The notes under the pieces were generated by a model that saw nothing but the letters and a program-made list of their open reading frames with translations, was not told the origin of the DNA and did not search any database. A stretch of DNA of 64,000 nt, taken from assembly GCA_965279295.1 (NCBI GenBank), contig CBDIHQ010000016.1; one strand, 5' to 3'. A program made the translations under genes and the position numbers. Origin of the DNA: Aquabacter sp965279295 (lineage in GTDB: Bacteria; Pseudomonadota; Alphaproteobacteria; Rhizobiales; Xanthobacteraceae). Below, one piece after another: positions 7,416-19,168 of this stretch. The stretch's first letter is position 1; every line of letters starts with the position of its first letter.

Positions 7416-9203
7416 TCAGGTTTCCACGATCGGTCCCGGTGCGCGTGGTGTGTCCACCAGGAACTGGGCGCGGGCAAGGCCGGCGAAACGTCCGTTTCGG
7501 GCCACCAGATCGTCGAACGTGCCTTCTTCCACCACCCGCCCGCGCTCGAACACGAGAATCCGGTCGGCATTGCGCACGGTGGCGAGGCGATGGGCAATGA
7601 CGAAGGTGGTGCGGCCCTTCATCACTTCATCGAGGGCGGCCTGCACTTTGGTCTCGGTGGCGGCGTCGAGCGCGCTGGTGGCTTCGTCCAGAATCAGGAT
7701 GGGCGGGTCCTTCAGCAGGGCGCGGGCGATGGCGAGGCGCTGGCGTTCGCCGCCCGAAAGCGCCCGGCCGCGCTCGCCCACATTGGCCCTGAGGCCGTCC
7801 GGCCGCCCGTCCACCAGTTCCAGCGCCTGGGCGCGCTCCAAAGCGGTGCGCATCTCGGCTTCCGTGGCGTCCGGCCGGCCGACGCGCAGGTTGTCCTCGA
7901 TGGACCGGTTGAACAGCATGGCCTCCTGGAACACCACACCGATCTGGCGGCGCAGCGAGGAGAGGGTGATATCGCGGATGTCGGTGCCATCGATGGTGAT
8001 GCGGCCCGACTGCGGGTCGTACACCCGGTGCAAGAGGGCGAGCGCGGTGGACTTGCCGGCTCCGGTCGAACCCACCAGCGCCAGCGTCTCGCCCGGCGTC
8101 ACCTGGAACGTGACGTCGGCGAGCGCCGAACGCTTGCCGTCATAGGAGAACGACACATCCTCGAACGCCACCGCGCCGACCACCGTGCCGATGTCGCGCG
8201 CGCCGGGGCGGTCGCGCACCTGGCCGATGGTGTCCAGAACGTCGAAGAATTCCGCGAGCGCGGGTGCGCTCAGCACCAGCCGGTTCACAAAGCTCACGGT
8301 CTGGTCCAGCCGGCCGATCAGCATGGTGGCGAAGGCGACATAGGTCACGATCTCGCCGATGTTGGCGAGCCCGTGCAGGTGCAGCCATGTGCCGATGATG
8401 AGGATGGCCAGGATGGTCAAGGTGGTGGCGGCCCGCGTCGCCATGGACACCAGCGCCCACCACGAGAGCACGGGCAACTGCGCCGAAAGAAGCTCGGTCG
8501 CGGTCTTGCGCAGCCCCGACACCTCCGCCTCGACGCGGGTGTAGCTCTGGATCAGCGCCACGTTGCCGAGGGCGTCGGTGGCATGTTCCGCGAGGCCGGA
8601 GCGGTGCCCCTCGACCACGCGCTGCATGGCTTCGGTCCGCCGCAGCACATAGGTGGTGATGATTGCGAAGGCGAACACCAGCACGATCAGCACGATGCCC
8701 AGCCGCCAGTTGATCCAGATCCCAACCGGGACCAGCACCACAAGCGCGACGATGGCCGCGCAATCCTCGCGGAAGAACGACAGCCACATGCTCCACAGCG
8801 TGTCCGTGCCCTGGAGCATGATCTTCAGCAGGCGGCCGGAATGGGTCTCGCCGTGAAACGAGAGGGGCAGTTGCAGCACATGCTCGAAATACTCGGTGAG
8901 CACGCCGAGCCGGCGGCGATGGGACAGACGATCCGCATAGAGCGAGACCGCGACGCCCGCCGCGATGGAGAACAGGCCGAAGGCGCCCCATGCCAGGAGC
9001 AGAGGGGTCAATTCGCCCCATCTCGGCGCCTGGTCCGGCGTCTGGGTGCCCGCAAGCGCATTGATGATCCGACCGAACAGGATCGGCTCGGCGAATTGCG
9101 CCAGCGCCAGCAACAGGTTGCCGATCGTGAGCCAAATGCCGAGGCGCCCTTGCGGCCCCAGCATTTGCAGCGCCCGGCGGTAGACACGCAGCAGGCGGCC
9201 CAC
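7416..9203 (-). CDS. ndvA: ABC exporter (permease-ATPase fusion), cyclic beta-1,2-glucan NdvA/ChvA-like
   Basis: A 595-residue half-transporter. Six membrane helices fill the first half and the ATPase domain the second, with Walker A GSTGAGKST, signature LSGGERQR and Walker B LILDEATSALD. The opening (VYRRALQMLG...AEPILFGRIINAL) and the segments IQSYTRVEAE and PVLSWWALVSMATR resemble NdvA/ChvA, which exports cyclic glucan to the periplasm in rhizobia. The ATPase half alone would fit many exporters, so the substrate is an inference; no cyclic glucan synthase gene is nearby. The GTG start lies 2 nt after the lhgO stop codon, implying coupled translation. Confidence 0.72.
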   Translation of the reverse strand: MGRLLRVYRRALQMLGPQGRLGIWLTIGNLLLALAQFAEPILFGRIINALAGTQTPDQAPRWGELTPLLLAWGAFGLFSIAAGVAVSLYADRLSHRRRLGVLTEYFEHVLQLPLSFHGETHSGRLLKIMLQGTDTLWSMWLSFFREDCAAIVALVVLVPVGIWINWRLGIVLIVLVFAFAIITTYVLRRTEAMQRVVEGHRSGLAEHATDALGNVALIQSYTRVEAEVSGLRKTATELLSAQLPVLSWWALVSMATRAATTLTILAILIIGTWLHLHGLANIGEIVTYVAFATMLIGRLDQTVSFVNRLVLSAPALAEFFDVLDTIGQVRDRPGARDIGTVVGAVAFEDVSFSYDGKRSALADVTFQVTPGETLALVGSTGAGKSTALALLHRVYDPQSGRITIDGTDIRDITLSSLRRQIGVVFQEAMLFNRSIEDNLRVGRPDATEAEMRTALERAQALELVDGRPDGLRANVGERGRALSGGERQRLAIARALLKDPPILILDEATSALDAATETKVQAALDEVMKGRTTFVIAHRLATVRNADRILVFERGRVVEEGTFDDLVARNGRFAGLARAQFLVDTPRAPGPIVET

Positions 9204-9205
9204 GC

Positions 9206-10390
9206 TCAGGCCACCTTGTCGGCGATCATCGCCCCGATCGGTATGGCGGAGGTCGCAGCGGGGGAGGGCGCGTTGCAGACGTGCAGCATGCGCGGGCTTT
9301 CAAGGAACAGGAAGTCGTGGATCAGCGTGCCGTTCGGCAGCACCGCCTGGGCGCGGATGCCGGCCTCATAGGGCATAAGATCCGCGCGCGTCAGCTCCGG
9401 GCAATAGCGCTGGCATTCCGCGAGATAGCCGTCGATCGAGAGCGAGTTGCGCAATTCCTTCACGGTGGCGCCGGGGTGCTGGAACAGCGTGCGCCAGAAG
9501 CCGGAGAAGCCCGCCGTATCGAGCACGTCCGACAGGTCGAAGGAGAATTTGGGATACCCCTCCCGCGCCATGCCGACGATGGCGTTGGGGCCGACCGTGA
9601 CCGTGCCGTCGATCATCCGCGTCATGTGGATGCCCAGGAACGGCAGGGTCGGGTCGGGCACGGGATAGATCAGGCTTTTCACCACGGTGTTGAGGCGCGG
9701 CGCCAGACGGAAATATTCGCCCCGGAACGGGATGATGCGATGCTCGATCTTGAGCCCCGCCATGCGCGCCAGCCGGTCCGACTGGAGCCCGGCGCAGGCC
9801 ACCAGCTTGGCGCCGCGATAGGCGGTTCCGCCCGCCACCACCTCGACTGCGTCCGGGCCTTCCGTGATCGATGACACCTTGGTGCCGAGGAGCAGCGTGC
9901 CGCCGGCGGCTTGGAACACCCGGCCCATGGCCTCGCACACCAGGCGATAATTGACGATGCCGCTGGAGGGCACGAACAGGCCGGCAAGGCCGCTGATGCG
10001 CGGCTCCCGGCGCTGGAGTTCCGCTTTGTCGAGCCGCTCGACGGGGACGTTGTTCGCCGCCGCCCGCTCGTAAATGGCATCCATGCGGCCGATTTCCGCT
10101 TCGTTCACGGCCAGCACGATCTTGCCGCAGACGTCGAAGGGAATGTTGTGTTCGGTGCAGAACGCCTTGGTGGCCTCAGCGCCGCGCCGGCACAACTCGG
10201 CCTTGAAGCTGCCGGGCGCGTAATAGATGCCGGCGTGGATCACCCCGCTGTTGTGGCCGGTCTGATGCCGGCCGAGGGAGTCTTCCTTCTCCACAAGCAG
10301 GACGCCGGCACCGGGCCGGCGTTCCACGATCTGCATGGCAGTGGCGAGCCCGACGATGCCCCCGCCGATGACGATATAGTCGTAGAGCAT
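9206..10390 (-). CDS. lhgO: L-2-hydroxyglutarate oxidase/dehydrogenase
   Basis: A 394-residue FAD-dependent oxidoreductase beginning MLYDYIVIGGGIVGLATAMQ (dinucleotide-binding GGGIVG). It shows the LhgO/L2HGDH hallmarks GRHQTGHNSGVIHAGIYY near residues 41-58 and ESPRMLHVCNAPSPAATSA at the C-terminus. It oxidises L-2-hydroxyglutarate to 2-oxoglutarate, passing electrons to the membrane quinone pool, and so recycles a metabolic side product or a lysine-degradation intermediate. It lies 37 bp downstream of gyrB and is followed without a gap by the exporter gene. Confidence 0.88.
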   Translation of the reverse strand: MLYDYIVIGGGIVGLATAMQIVERRPGAGVLLVEKEDSLGRHQTGHNSGVIHAGIYYAPGSFKAELCRRGAEATKAFCTEHNIPFDVCGKIVLAVNEAEIGRMDAIYERAAANNVPVERLDKAELQRREPRISGLAGLFVPSSGIVNYRLVCEAMGRVFQAAGGTLLLGTKVSSITEGPDAVEVVAGGTAYRGAKLVACAGLQSDRLARMAGLKIEHRIIPFRGEYFRLAPRLNTVVKSLIYPVPDPTLPFLGIHMTRMIDGTVTVGPNAIVGMAREGYPKFSFDLSDVLDTAGFSGFWRTLFQHPGATVKELRNSLSIDGYLAECQRYCPELTRADLMPYEAGIRAQAVLPNGTLIHDFLFLESPRMLHVCNAPSPAATSAIPIGAMIADKVA

Positions 10391-10427
10391 CGCGCACCTC
10401 CCAGTGCTGCGCCTTTTTGCGCGGCGA

Positions 10428-12854
<2,427 letters not shown>

Positions 12855-13072
12855 GATGGTGTCTCGAATCGTTGAAAGGCTTGAATTCTTATACCGCAAA
12901 CACGCGGTTATTTGGTGGCGAGCGCAACAGCGTTCAGGCGCCGCCCCGCGCCAGGATGCCAGCTGAAGAGTCTACCAAAATCCATGCCTCCCGTGTGCGC
13001 CCGCGCGCACGTACGGTCAACCCCGCGCGGGCGCGGGGCTGTGGTACCGGAACCGCAGATCGACGTTGGGTC

Positions 13073-13630
13073 TCAGCCGGCTTTGGCGCGCTGGGCGCTG
13101 GCGCCGTCCTGCTGGCCGATCTGCTCGAGATGGCTGTGGAGGGAGAGGTGGTCCAGGGTGCTCAGCGGCAGCGCGGCAAAGGCCAGCACCCGGTTGCGGA
13201 TGTAGTGGAACGCGGTCTCGAAGGCGGTTTCCTTGTCGATGGGCGAGCCTTCGACCAGGGACGGATCCTCGATGCCCCAATGGGCGGTCACGGGCTGGGG
13301 ATCGCCCGGCCAGACCGGAAGCGGCTCACCGGCCGCCTCGTCGCAAAGGGTGAAGACGAAATCCATTTCCGGCGCGCCGGGGACGGTGAATTCCCGCCAG
13401 CTCTTGGAGCGCAGGCCCTCGGTCGCATAGCCGTCGGCTTCCAGGGTCTCGATGGCATAGGGGTTTACCGCGCCGGCCGGGGTCGTGCCGGCGGAATAGG
13501 CCCGGAATAATTTGCCCCCGTCCTTGTTCAGGATGGCCTCGGCGATCAGCGAGCGGCCGACATTGCTGTTGCACAGAAACAGAACGTTGTACGGCTCGAT
13601 ATCCTGCGTCGCGCTCAATTCACCCTCCAT
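13073..13630 (-). CDS. Low-molecular-weight phosphatase / ArsC-like arsenate reductase
   Basis: A 185-residue protein of the LMW protein-tyrosine-phosphatase fold. The P-loop is C20-NSNVG-R26-S27 (CX5R-S) directly after VLFLC, and FVFTLCDEAAGE plus the TAHWGIEDP motif follow, as in thioredoxin-coupled ArsC proteins. The usual reading is arsenate reductase, but there is no arsB, acr3 or arsR here, so a role in arsenate resistance is only possible. The ATG at 13630 has an AAGGG ribosome-binding site; an upstream open frame exists but overlaps the LysE-type gene. The C-terminal 50 residues (from FETAFHYIRNRV) form a helical extension. Confidence 0.78.
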   Translation of the reverse strand: MEGELSATQDIEPYNVLFLCNSNVGRSLIAEAILNKDGGKLFRAYSAGTTPAGAVNPYAIETLEADGYATEGLRSKSWREFTVPGAPEMDFVFTLCDEAAGEPLPVWPGDPQPVTAHWGIEDPSLVEGSPIDKETAFETAFHYIRNRVLAFAALPLSTLDHLSLHSHLEQIGQQDGASAQRAKAG

Positions 13631-13712
13631 CAATCCCTTCGGCCTTACGCCGCCCGCGCACACTTCCCACGGGCGACATGACGGGGATGTGACAGGGGAT
13701 ACTGAGGGGCCG

Positions 13713-14327
13713 CTAGGGGATCGCCACACCCACCGCCATGCAGGCGAGGACCCCGCCCGACAGGCGGTGCATGAACCGGGCGATGCCGGGGGAGTGGATG
13801 AAACCCCGCATGCGGTCCGCCAGCAGCACATAGCCCGCCAGGACGCCGGCGAGGATGGTGACCGTTACGGCGCTCATCACACCGAAGGCGGCAAGCGTCA
13901 TCTCGTCCAGCGCAACAAGGGTGGGCAGGAGCGCGAGATAAAACGCGCCGGTTTCCGGGTTGCCGAGCGAGAGCGCGAGACCGCCTGCGAACAGTCCCAG
14001 CCGGTTCGGGGCCAGGGTGGGGCCGGCCGCGCCCGCGATGGCGACCGGCGCAGTCCAGGCGCGATAGGCCAGATATAGGAGATAGCCGGCGCCCAGCAGG
14101 CGCATGGCATAAAAGACATGATGGAAATCGGCTGCGAGGGTGGACAGCCCGAGGCTCGCGGCGGCCAGCCAGATCTCGTCCCCCAGCACCTGCCCGGCGA
14201 TGAATGCGATGGCGCCGCCGCGCCCCTTGGCAAGGGTCCGCGCAATCAGCGCGATGGCGACCGGCCCCGGTATCGCGACTTCGAGGCCGAGCGTCGCGGC
14301 AAACAGGATCATGTCATCGGCGTTCAT
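13713..14327 (-). CDS. LysE/RhtB family amino-acid exporter
   Basis: A 204-residue membrane protein with the LysE-type order of helices. The N-terminus reads FAATLGLEVAIPGPVAIALIARTLAKGRGGA, the conserved PGP-containing first helix and loop. The next helices are AFIAGQVLGDEIWLAAASLGL, MRLLGAGYLLYLAYRAW and GLFAGGLALSLGNPETGAFYLALLP. The family exports amino acids or homoserine lactone-like compounds; the substrate is unknown. I prefer the ATG at 14327 to an upstream TTG. No LysG-type regulator adjoins it. Confidence 0.82.
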   Translation of the reverse strand: MNADDMILFAATLGLEVAIPGPVAIALIARTLAKGRGGAIAFIAGQVLGDEIWLAAASLGLSTLAADFHHVFYAMRLLGAGYLLYLAYRAWTAPVAIAGAAGPTLAPNRLGLFAGGLALSLGNPETGAFYLALLPTLVALDEMTLAAFGVMSAVTVTILAGVLAGYVLLADRMRGFIHSPGIARFMHRLSGGVLACMAVGVAIP

Positions 14328-14415
14328 AGCCGGTGCTGTGCCCAGCGCCGCCGGACGGATCAAGCCCGTCGACGGACCTGTACCTGCGTAATGATTGGAC
14401 CTAAGCCGAAAAGGC

Positions 14416-15054
14416 TCACATCACATAGACGCGGGTGCCGGTGGGGACGCGCTCATACAGGTCGATGATGTCCTGGTTCAGCAGACGCACGCAGCCGGAT
14501 GACACCTGCTGGCCGATGCTCAGCGGCTCGGTGGTGCCGTGCAGGCGGAACAGGGTGTCCCGGGGGCCGTCGTAGAGATAGAGCGCGCGCGGGCCGAGCG
14601 GGTTTTCGTCTCCGCCGGGCAGTCCGCCGGCATAGGGGCCGTAGCGCTGCGGCTGGAGCCGGATCATGTTGGCGGTCGGCGTCCAGCTCGGCCACTTTTC
14701 CTTGCGGGCGATGGTGGCCCAGCCGCGATAGGAATAGCCCTGCTTGCCGACGCCCACGCCGTAGCGCATGGCCTTGCCGTCCTTCATCACGAGATAAAGG
14801 AACTTGTTTTCCACATCGACCACGATGGTGCCGGGCGGATTCTTGGTCGGGTAGTTCACGACCTGCCGGAAATACTTCCTGTCGATCTCGGAGGTGTCCA
14901 CCGCCGGCACCGCGAACGGCTCACCGCTCACCGCGCCATACATGGACATGGGCGAGGGCGACCCATCGGTCTGGCAGGCCGCGAGGAGCAGCGGGGCGCC
15001 GAGGATGAGGAGACGGCGGCTAATTCCGGCAGGCTTGAGGCTGTCGCTGGCCAT
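14416..15054 (-). CDS. L,D-transpeptidase (YkuD domain), putative lipoprotein
   Basis: A 212-residue exported protein. The N-terminus has a twin-arginine-like ISRRLLIL, a hydrophobic stretch and the lipobox LLAAC, suggesting a lipid anchor at Cys26. The YkuD catalytic region HGTTEPLSIGQQVSSGCVRL holds the catalytic Cys with its conserved His, Ser, Gly and Arg. Such enzymes make 3-3 peptidoglycan cross-links or attach proteins to peptidoglycan. The ATG at 15054 follows GGGGA; two upstream in-frame starts would precede the export signal by up to 26 residues. Many Rhizobiales carry several paralogues, so its specific role is unclear. Confidence 0.87.
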   Translation of the reverse strand: MASDSLKPAGISRRLLILGAPLLLAACQTDGSPSPMSMYGAVSGEPFAVPAVDTSEIDRKYFRQVVNYPTKNPPGTIVVDVENKFLYLVMKDGKAMRYGVGVGKQGYSYRGWATIARKEKWPSWTPTANMIRLQPQRYGPYAGGLPGGDENPLGPRALYLYDGPRDTLFRLHGTTEPLSIGQQVSSGCVRLLNQDIIDLYERVPTGTRVYVM

Positions 15055-15193
15055 GGGTCCCCGATGTGCAATGCGAATCACTTTATCCATGCGTAGCATG
15101 CAGGCCGACGGCACAGGTTGCAGCGGGGCCACACCCCGAGAAAACCCTGATGCAGATCAAACCTTATCGCGAAAACGTGAATCGCGCTGAACC

Positions 15194-16390
15194 TCAGGGC
15201 ATGGGCCGGACCTCGCCGGCGCGCACAACGAGCCGTTCCGCGCCTTCCAGCGCCTGAAACGCGGTCTCGTCCGCCCCGGTCATGAAGACCTGCGCGCCGA
15301 GCCGGGCAAGCGCCTGGAACAGGCCGGCGCGGCGGTCGGCATCGAGATAGGCAACCACATCGTCCAGCAGCACAACCGGTGCCAGCGCGTGCATGGCCGC
15401 CACCAGCCGGGCGTGCGACAGGGACAATCCGATCAGCAGGGATTTCTGCTCCCCGGTGGAGCAGCGCGCCGCCGGCAGGGTCTTGGGGCCGTGCGACACC
15501 AGCAGGTCGCACAGGTGCGGGCCTTCCAGCGTGCGCCCCGCCGCCCGGTCGCGCGGGCGGTTGTCGCGCAAGAGCGCGCGGTAGCGGTCCTCCACCTCCA
15601 GCGCCGGCCGCGCCGCCAGCAGGCGCTCAATGGCACCGTCCAGCGCGATCTCGGCGAACGGAAAGGGCGAGACATCGTCGCGCGCCGCGGCGATCTCCTG
15701 CGACAGCCGGGCCACCGTCTCAAGCCGGGCTGCGGCGACCGCGACGGCGAGTTCCGCCAGTTCATGTTCCAGCGCGTCCAGAACCCTGGCATCGCCGCTG
15801 GTCTCAAGCAGGCGGTTGCGCGAGCGCAGCGCCCGCTCCAGCGCGTTGACGCGGGTGCCGTGCTCCCCGTCCACCGCCAGGACCAGGCGATCGAGAAACC
15901 GGCGGCGGTCCGAGGGCGGGCCAAGAAACAGCCCGTCCATTTCCGGGGTGAGCCAGACCACTTTCAGGTGTTCGAGGAAGGCGACGGGCGAGGAGGCAGT
16001 TTCTCCGTCGATCCGGCTGCGGCGCGGCGAGCCGCCATCCGGGCGGGGCGCATCGATGCCGGTGCCGATCTGGGCGAGGCCCAGCGCGCCCGACACATGC
16101 GCGGCGACCGCCCATGAGCCATCGCCCGCCATGTTCGCCACATCCTCCACGCGCGCCCGGCGCAGGCCGCGTCCGGGGGAGAGGAAGGAGATCGCCTCCA
16201 GCAGATTGGTTTTTCCCGCGCCGTTCTGCCCGGTGATGACGATCGGCCCTTCGCCGATGGCGATCTGCGCGGCGGGGTAGGAGCGGAAGCGGGTCAGCAC
16301 GAGCCGGCGGACGCGCGCCGCCGGCAGATGGGGTGCCGGCAAATTAGGTGCCGGGATACCGGGCGCGGCCTTTTTGGCGGGCGTGCTCAC
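15194..16390 (-). CDS. recF: DNA replication and repair protein RecF
   Basis: A 398-residue SMC-like ATPase that binds gapped DNA and helps load RecA. Walker A is GQNGAGKTNLLEAIS after residue 50, the signature-like CSTGEQKSLLIGLSLSHA is in the C-terminal third, and Walker B is VVLLDDVVAYLDADRR. The N-terminal 25 residues form an Ala/Pro-rich extension absent from short RecF proteins. It lies 9 bp downstream of dnaN, in the classic dnaA-dnaN-recF order, and is most likely co-transcribed with dnaN. Confidence 0.95.
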   Translation of the reverse strand: MSTPAKKAAPGIPAPNLPAPHLPAARVRRLVLTRFRSYPAAQIAIGEGPIVITGQNGAGKTNLLEAISFLSPGRGLRRARVEDVANMAGDGSWAVAAHVSGALGLAQIGTGIDAPRPDGGSPRRSRIDGETASSPVAFLEHLKVVWLTPEMDGLFLGPPSDRRRFLDRLVLAVDGEHGTRVNALERALRSRNRLLETSGDARVLDALEHELAELAVAVAAARLETVARLSQEIAAARDDVSPFPFAEIALDGAIERLLAARPALEVEDRYRALLRDNRPRDRAAGRTLEGPHLCDLLVSHGPKTLPAARCSTGEQKSLLIGLSLSHARLVAAMHALAPVVLLDDVVAYLDADRRAGLFQALARLGAQVFMTGADETAFQALEGAERLVVRAGEVRPMP

Positions 16391-16399
16391 TCCCTCGGC

Positions 16400-17524
16400 T
16401 CAGACCCGCATGGGCATGAGCACGTAGAGCGCATCGGTCTTGGTGCTATCGCGCACCAGGGTCGGCGAGCCGGGGTCGGCCAGCTTCAGTTCCGCCGTGT
16501 CGCCCTCAAGCTGAGAGGTGATGTCCAGCAGGTACCGGCTGTTGAAGCCGATATCGAGCGGCTCGGAGGCATAGTCGACCTCCAGCTCCTCGGTGGCGCT
16601 GCCGGAATCCGGGTTGGTGACGGAGAGCACCAGCTTGCCTTCCGAAAGCGCCAGCTTCACGGCCCGGCCGCGCTCGCTGGAAACGGTGGAGACGCGGTCC
16701 ACGGCGGCGGCGAAATCCGCCTTGTCGACGATCAGGATCTTGTCGTTGCCGGCGGGGATCACCCGGCCATAGTCCGGGAAGGTGCCGTCGATCAGCTTGG
16801 AGGTCAGCACGATGGCGCCCACTGCAACGCGGATCTTGGTGGCGGAAAGCGAAATGGTGACTTCCGCGTCCTTGTCTTCGAGCAGCTTCTGCACCTCGGC
16901 CACCGTCTTGCGGGGCACGATGACGCCGGGCAGGCCGGCGGCACCCTCGGGGGCTTCCAGTTCCGCCTGGGCGAGGCGATGGCCGTCGGTTGCCACCGCG
17001 CGCAGGGCGGGTTTCCCGAGGCTGCTGGATTCCGTGACGTGCAGATAGATGCCGTTCAGGTAGTAGCGGGTCTCCTCGGTCGAGATCGCGAACTGCGTCT
17101 TATCGACGAGGCGCCGGAACTCGGAGGATTTGAGCTTGAAGGTATGGCTGAATTCGCCCGCCGCGAGATCGGGGAAGTCGGCTTCCGGCAAGGTCTGTAG
17201 CGTGAAGCGGGCACGCGAGGCGCGCACCAGCAGCGATCCACGCTCGCCGCCGGCCTCAAGCTGCACCTGTGCGCCGTCTGGAAGCTTGCGCACGATGTCG
17301 TAGAGCACATGCGCCGGCACCGTGGTGGCTCCCGGCTGGCTGACCTCTGCGGACAGCGTCTCGACCACTTCCAGGTCGAGGTCGGTTGCCTTGAGTTCAA
17401 GCCCCTTCTCGCTGGCGCGCATCAGCACGTTGGCGAGGATCGGAATGGTGTTGCGGCGCTCGACGACGCGGTGAACATGGCTGAGCGACTTGAGCAGCTC
17501 GGCGCGTTCGACGATGACCTTCAT
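16400..17524 (-). CDS. dnaN: DNA polymerase III beta subunit (sliding clamp)
   Basis: A 374-residue protein starting MKVIVERAELLKSLSHVHRV and ending DALYVLMPMRV, the characteristic clamp C-terminus (MPMR). Three clamp domains fit the length. The open frame continues 43 codons upstream, but homology begins at the ATG at 17524. It lies between dnaA and recF in the same direction. Confidence 0.97.
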   Translation of the reverse strand: MKVIVERAELLKSLSHVHRVVERRNTIPILANVLMRASEKGLELKATDLDLEVVETLSAEVSQPGATTVPAHVLYDIVRKLPDGAQVQLEAGGERGSLLVRASRARFTLQTLPEADFPDLAAGEFSHTFKLKSSEFRRLVDKTQFAISTEETRYYLNGIYLHVTESSSLGKPALRAVATDGHRLAQAELEAPEGAAGLPGVIVPRKTVAEVQKLLEDKDAEVTISLSATKIRVAVGAIVLTSKLIDGTFPDYGRVIPAGNDKILIVDKADFAAAVDRVSTVSSERGRAVKLALSEGKLVLSVTNPDSGSATEELEVDYASEPLDIGFNSRYLLDITSQLEGDTAELKLADPGSPTLVRDSTKTDALYVLMPMRV

Positions 17525-17701
17525 GGCCGGACCCGTGACCCTTCGCTCAGGAAAATCATACGCGGGGACAACGGACGCCGCCCCGGCCCGCCTGCTCGCG
17601 CGAAGGCGAACTGCAGGGCCGCCGACATTGCCGCTGGTCCCGGCGCAAAGCAAGTGCGCCTGACGGTGTTTTCCCCGTGGGAGATGGCGGCGGGCCGATC
17701 C

Positions 17702-19168
17702 CTACTCGTTGATGAGGCGCTTCAGGGCTTCGATCTCGTCCGCGAGGGCGCGGTCGGTGGCGATCAGCCCGTCGATCTTGCGCACCGCGTGAAGCACGGT
17801 GGTGTGGTCGCGCCCGCCAAAACGCCGGCCGATCTCCGGCAGGGAGCGCAGGGTCAGGATCTTGGCGAGATACATGGCGATCTGGCGCGGCTTCACCACA
17901 TTCGCGGTGCGGCGCTGGGACAGAAGGTCGGCGCGCGACACATTAAATTGCTTGGCCACCACGCGGAGGATGTCGTCCACGCGCACCCGCTTGGGGTCGC
18001 AGGGGCGAACCAGGTCGCGGATCGCGTTCTCGGCCATTTCCAGCGTCACCGGTTCCCCGGTGAGCTTGTTGAAGGCCAGCAGCTTATTCAGCGCGCCGTC
18101 GAGGTCGCGCCCGCTCTGGCCGATATTGCGCGCGATCAATTCCAGCACCGGGGGCGGCACGGAGAAGCCGCGATGCTGTTCGGCGAGGGTCTGCGAGCGG
18201 GCCTTCAGGATCTGGAGGCGCAGTTCCTCTTCAAGCGGGAACAGCTCCACCACGAGGCCGCCGGCGAGGCGCGAGCGCACCCGGTCGTCCAGCGCGTCCA
18301 GCTCGGAGGGCGGCCGGTCGGCGGCCACCATCACCTGGCGCCCGGCATCCATCAGGGCATTGAGCGTGTGGCAGAATTCCTGCTGCATGTTCTTGCCGGT
18401 CAGGAATTGCAGGTCGTCGATCAGCAGCGTGTCGATGCTGCGCAGGGCATCCTTGAAGGCGATCGCCGCATGGCTCTTAAGGGCCGCGACGAAGCCGTAC
18501 ATGAAGCGTTCGGCGGTGAGATAGACCACGCGGCGTCCACGGGCCGCCCCGGCCCACGCCGCGGCCTGGAGCAGATGGGTCTTGCCGAGGCCGACCGCCG
18601 CATGAAGATAAAGCGGATTGAAAATCGGCCCGGTGCCGGCGGCGGCGTCCGCCACCTGACGCGCTGCGGCGTGCGCCAGGGTGTTGGACTTGCCCACCAC
18701 ATAGGTTTCAAACGTCAGGCGCGGGTCGAGCGGCGAGCCGGCGCCAACGTCGGCGGAGGCACCCGAGGGACCGACCGGGGCGGGGCGCGGCTCCACCGGC
18801 TGCTCGACCACCACGGCGCGCGGCTCGCGGGCTTTGAGCGGCTGGCTGCGGATCGCTGCGGATCGCACGGCCACATCCACCTTGCAGGGCTTGCCGGTCT
18901 CTTCGCGCCACAGATCGGTGAGGCGCTCGGCGTAATGGCCTTGAATCCAGGACTTCAGGAAGCGGGTCGGCACGGACAGGTGGACGCCGTCCGGCCCCAG
19001 CTTGTCGAGTTCCAGCCGGGCAAACCAGGATGAATAGGATTCCTCGCCGATTTCCTCCCGAAGGCGTGCCCGCACGCGCTCCCACTGCTGCGCACCGATG
19101 TCAGTCGCGGTCGCGCCAGCGATGGCGGGTCCGAACTTCGCGACGTCCACGGCTTCGGGTTTCAGCAT
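17702..19168 (-). CDS. dnaA: Chromosomal replication initiator DnaA
   Basis: A 488-residue AAA+ initiator. Domain I spans about residues 25-100, a variable linker is rich in Pro/Ala, and domain III shows Walker A GLGKTHLLQ, Walker B LLIDDLQFL and sensor regions. Domain IV ends with the DNA-recognition signature FGGRDHTTVLHAVRKI. The ATG at 19168 is preferred over an upstream GTG at 19210, although neither has a strong ribosome-binding site. Transcription runs away from the adjacent non-coding gap, which is the natural place for autoregulatory DnaA sites. Confidence 0.97.
   Translation of the reverse strand: MLKPEAVDVAKFGPAIAGATATDIGAQQWERVRARLREEIGEESYSSWFARLELDKLGPDGVHLSVPTRFLKSWIQGHYAERLTDLWREETGKPCKVDVAVRSAAIRSQPLKAREPRAVVVEQPVEPRPAPVGPSGASADVGAGSPLDPRLTFETYVVGKSNTLAHAAARQVADAAAGTGPIFNPLYLHAAVGLGKTHLLQAAAWAGAARGRRVVYLTAERFMYGFVAALKSHAAIAFKDALRSIDTLLIDDLQFLTGKNMQQEFCHTLNALMDAGRQVMVAADRPPSELDALDDRVRSRLAGGLVVELFPLEEELRLQILKARSQTLAEQHRGFSVPPPVLELIARNIGQSGRDLDGALNKLLAFNKLTGEPVTLEMAENAIRDLVRPCDPKRVRVDDILRVVAKQFNVSRADLLSQRRTANVVKPRQIAMYLAKILTLRSLPEIGRRFGGRDHTTVLHAVRKIDGLIATDRALADEIEALKRLINE

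Noticed and set aside
12855..12899. Longer gyrB starting with TTG at 12899
   Set aside because: The added 15 residues have no homology and the ATG at 12854 gives a normal N-terminus.
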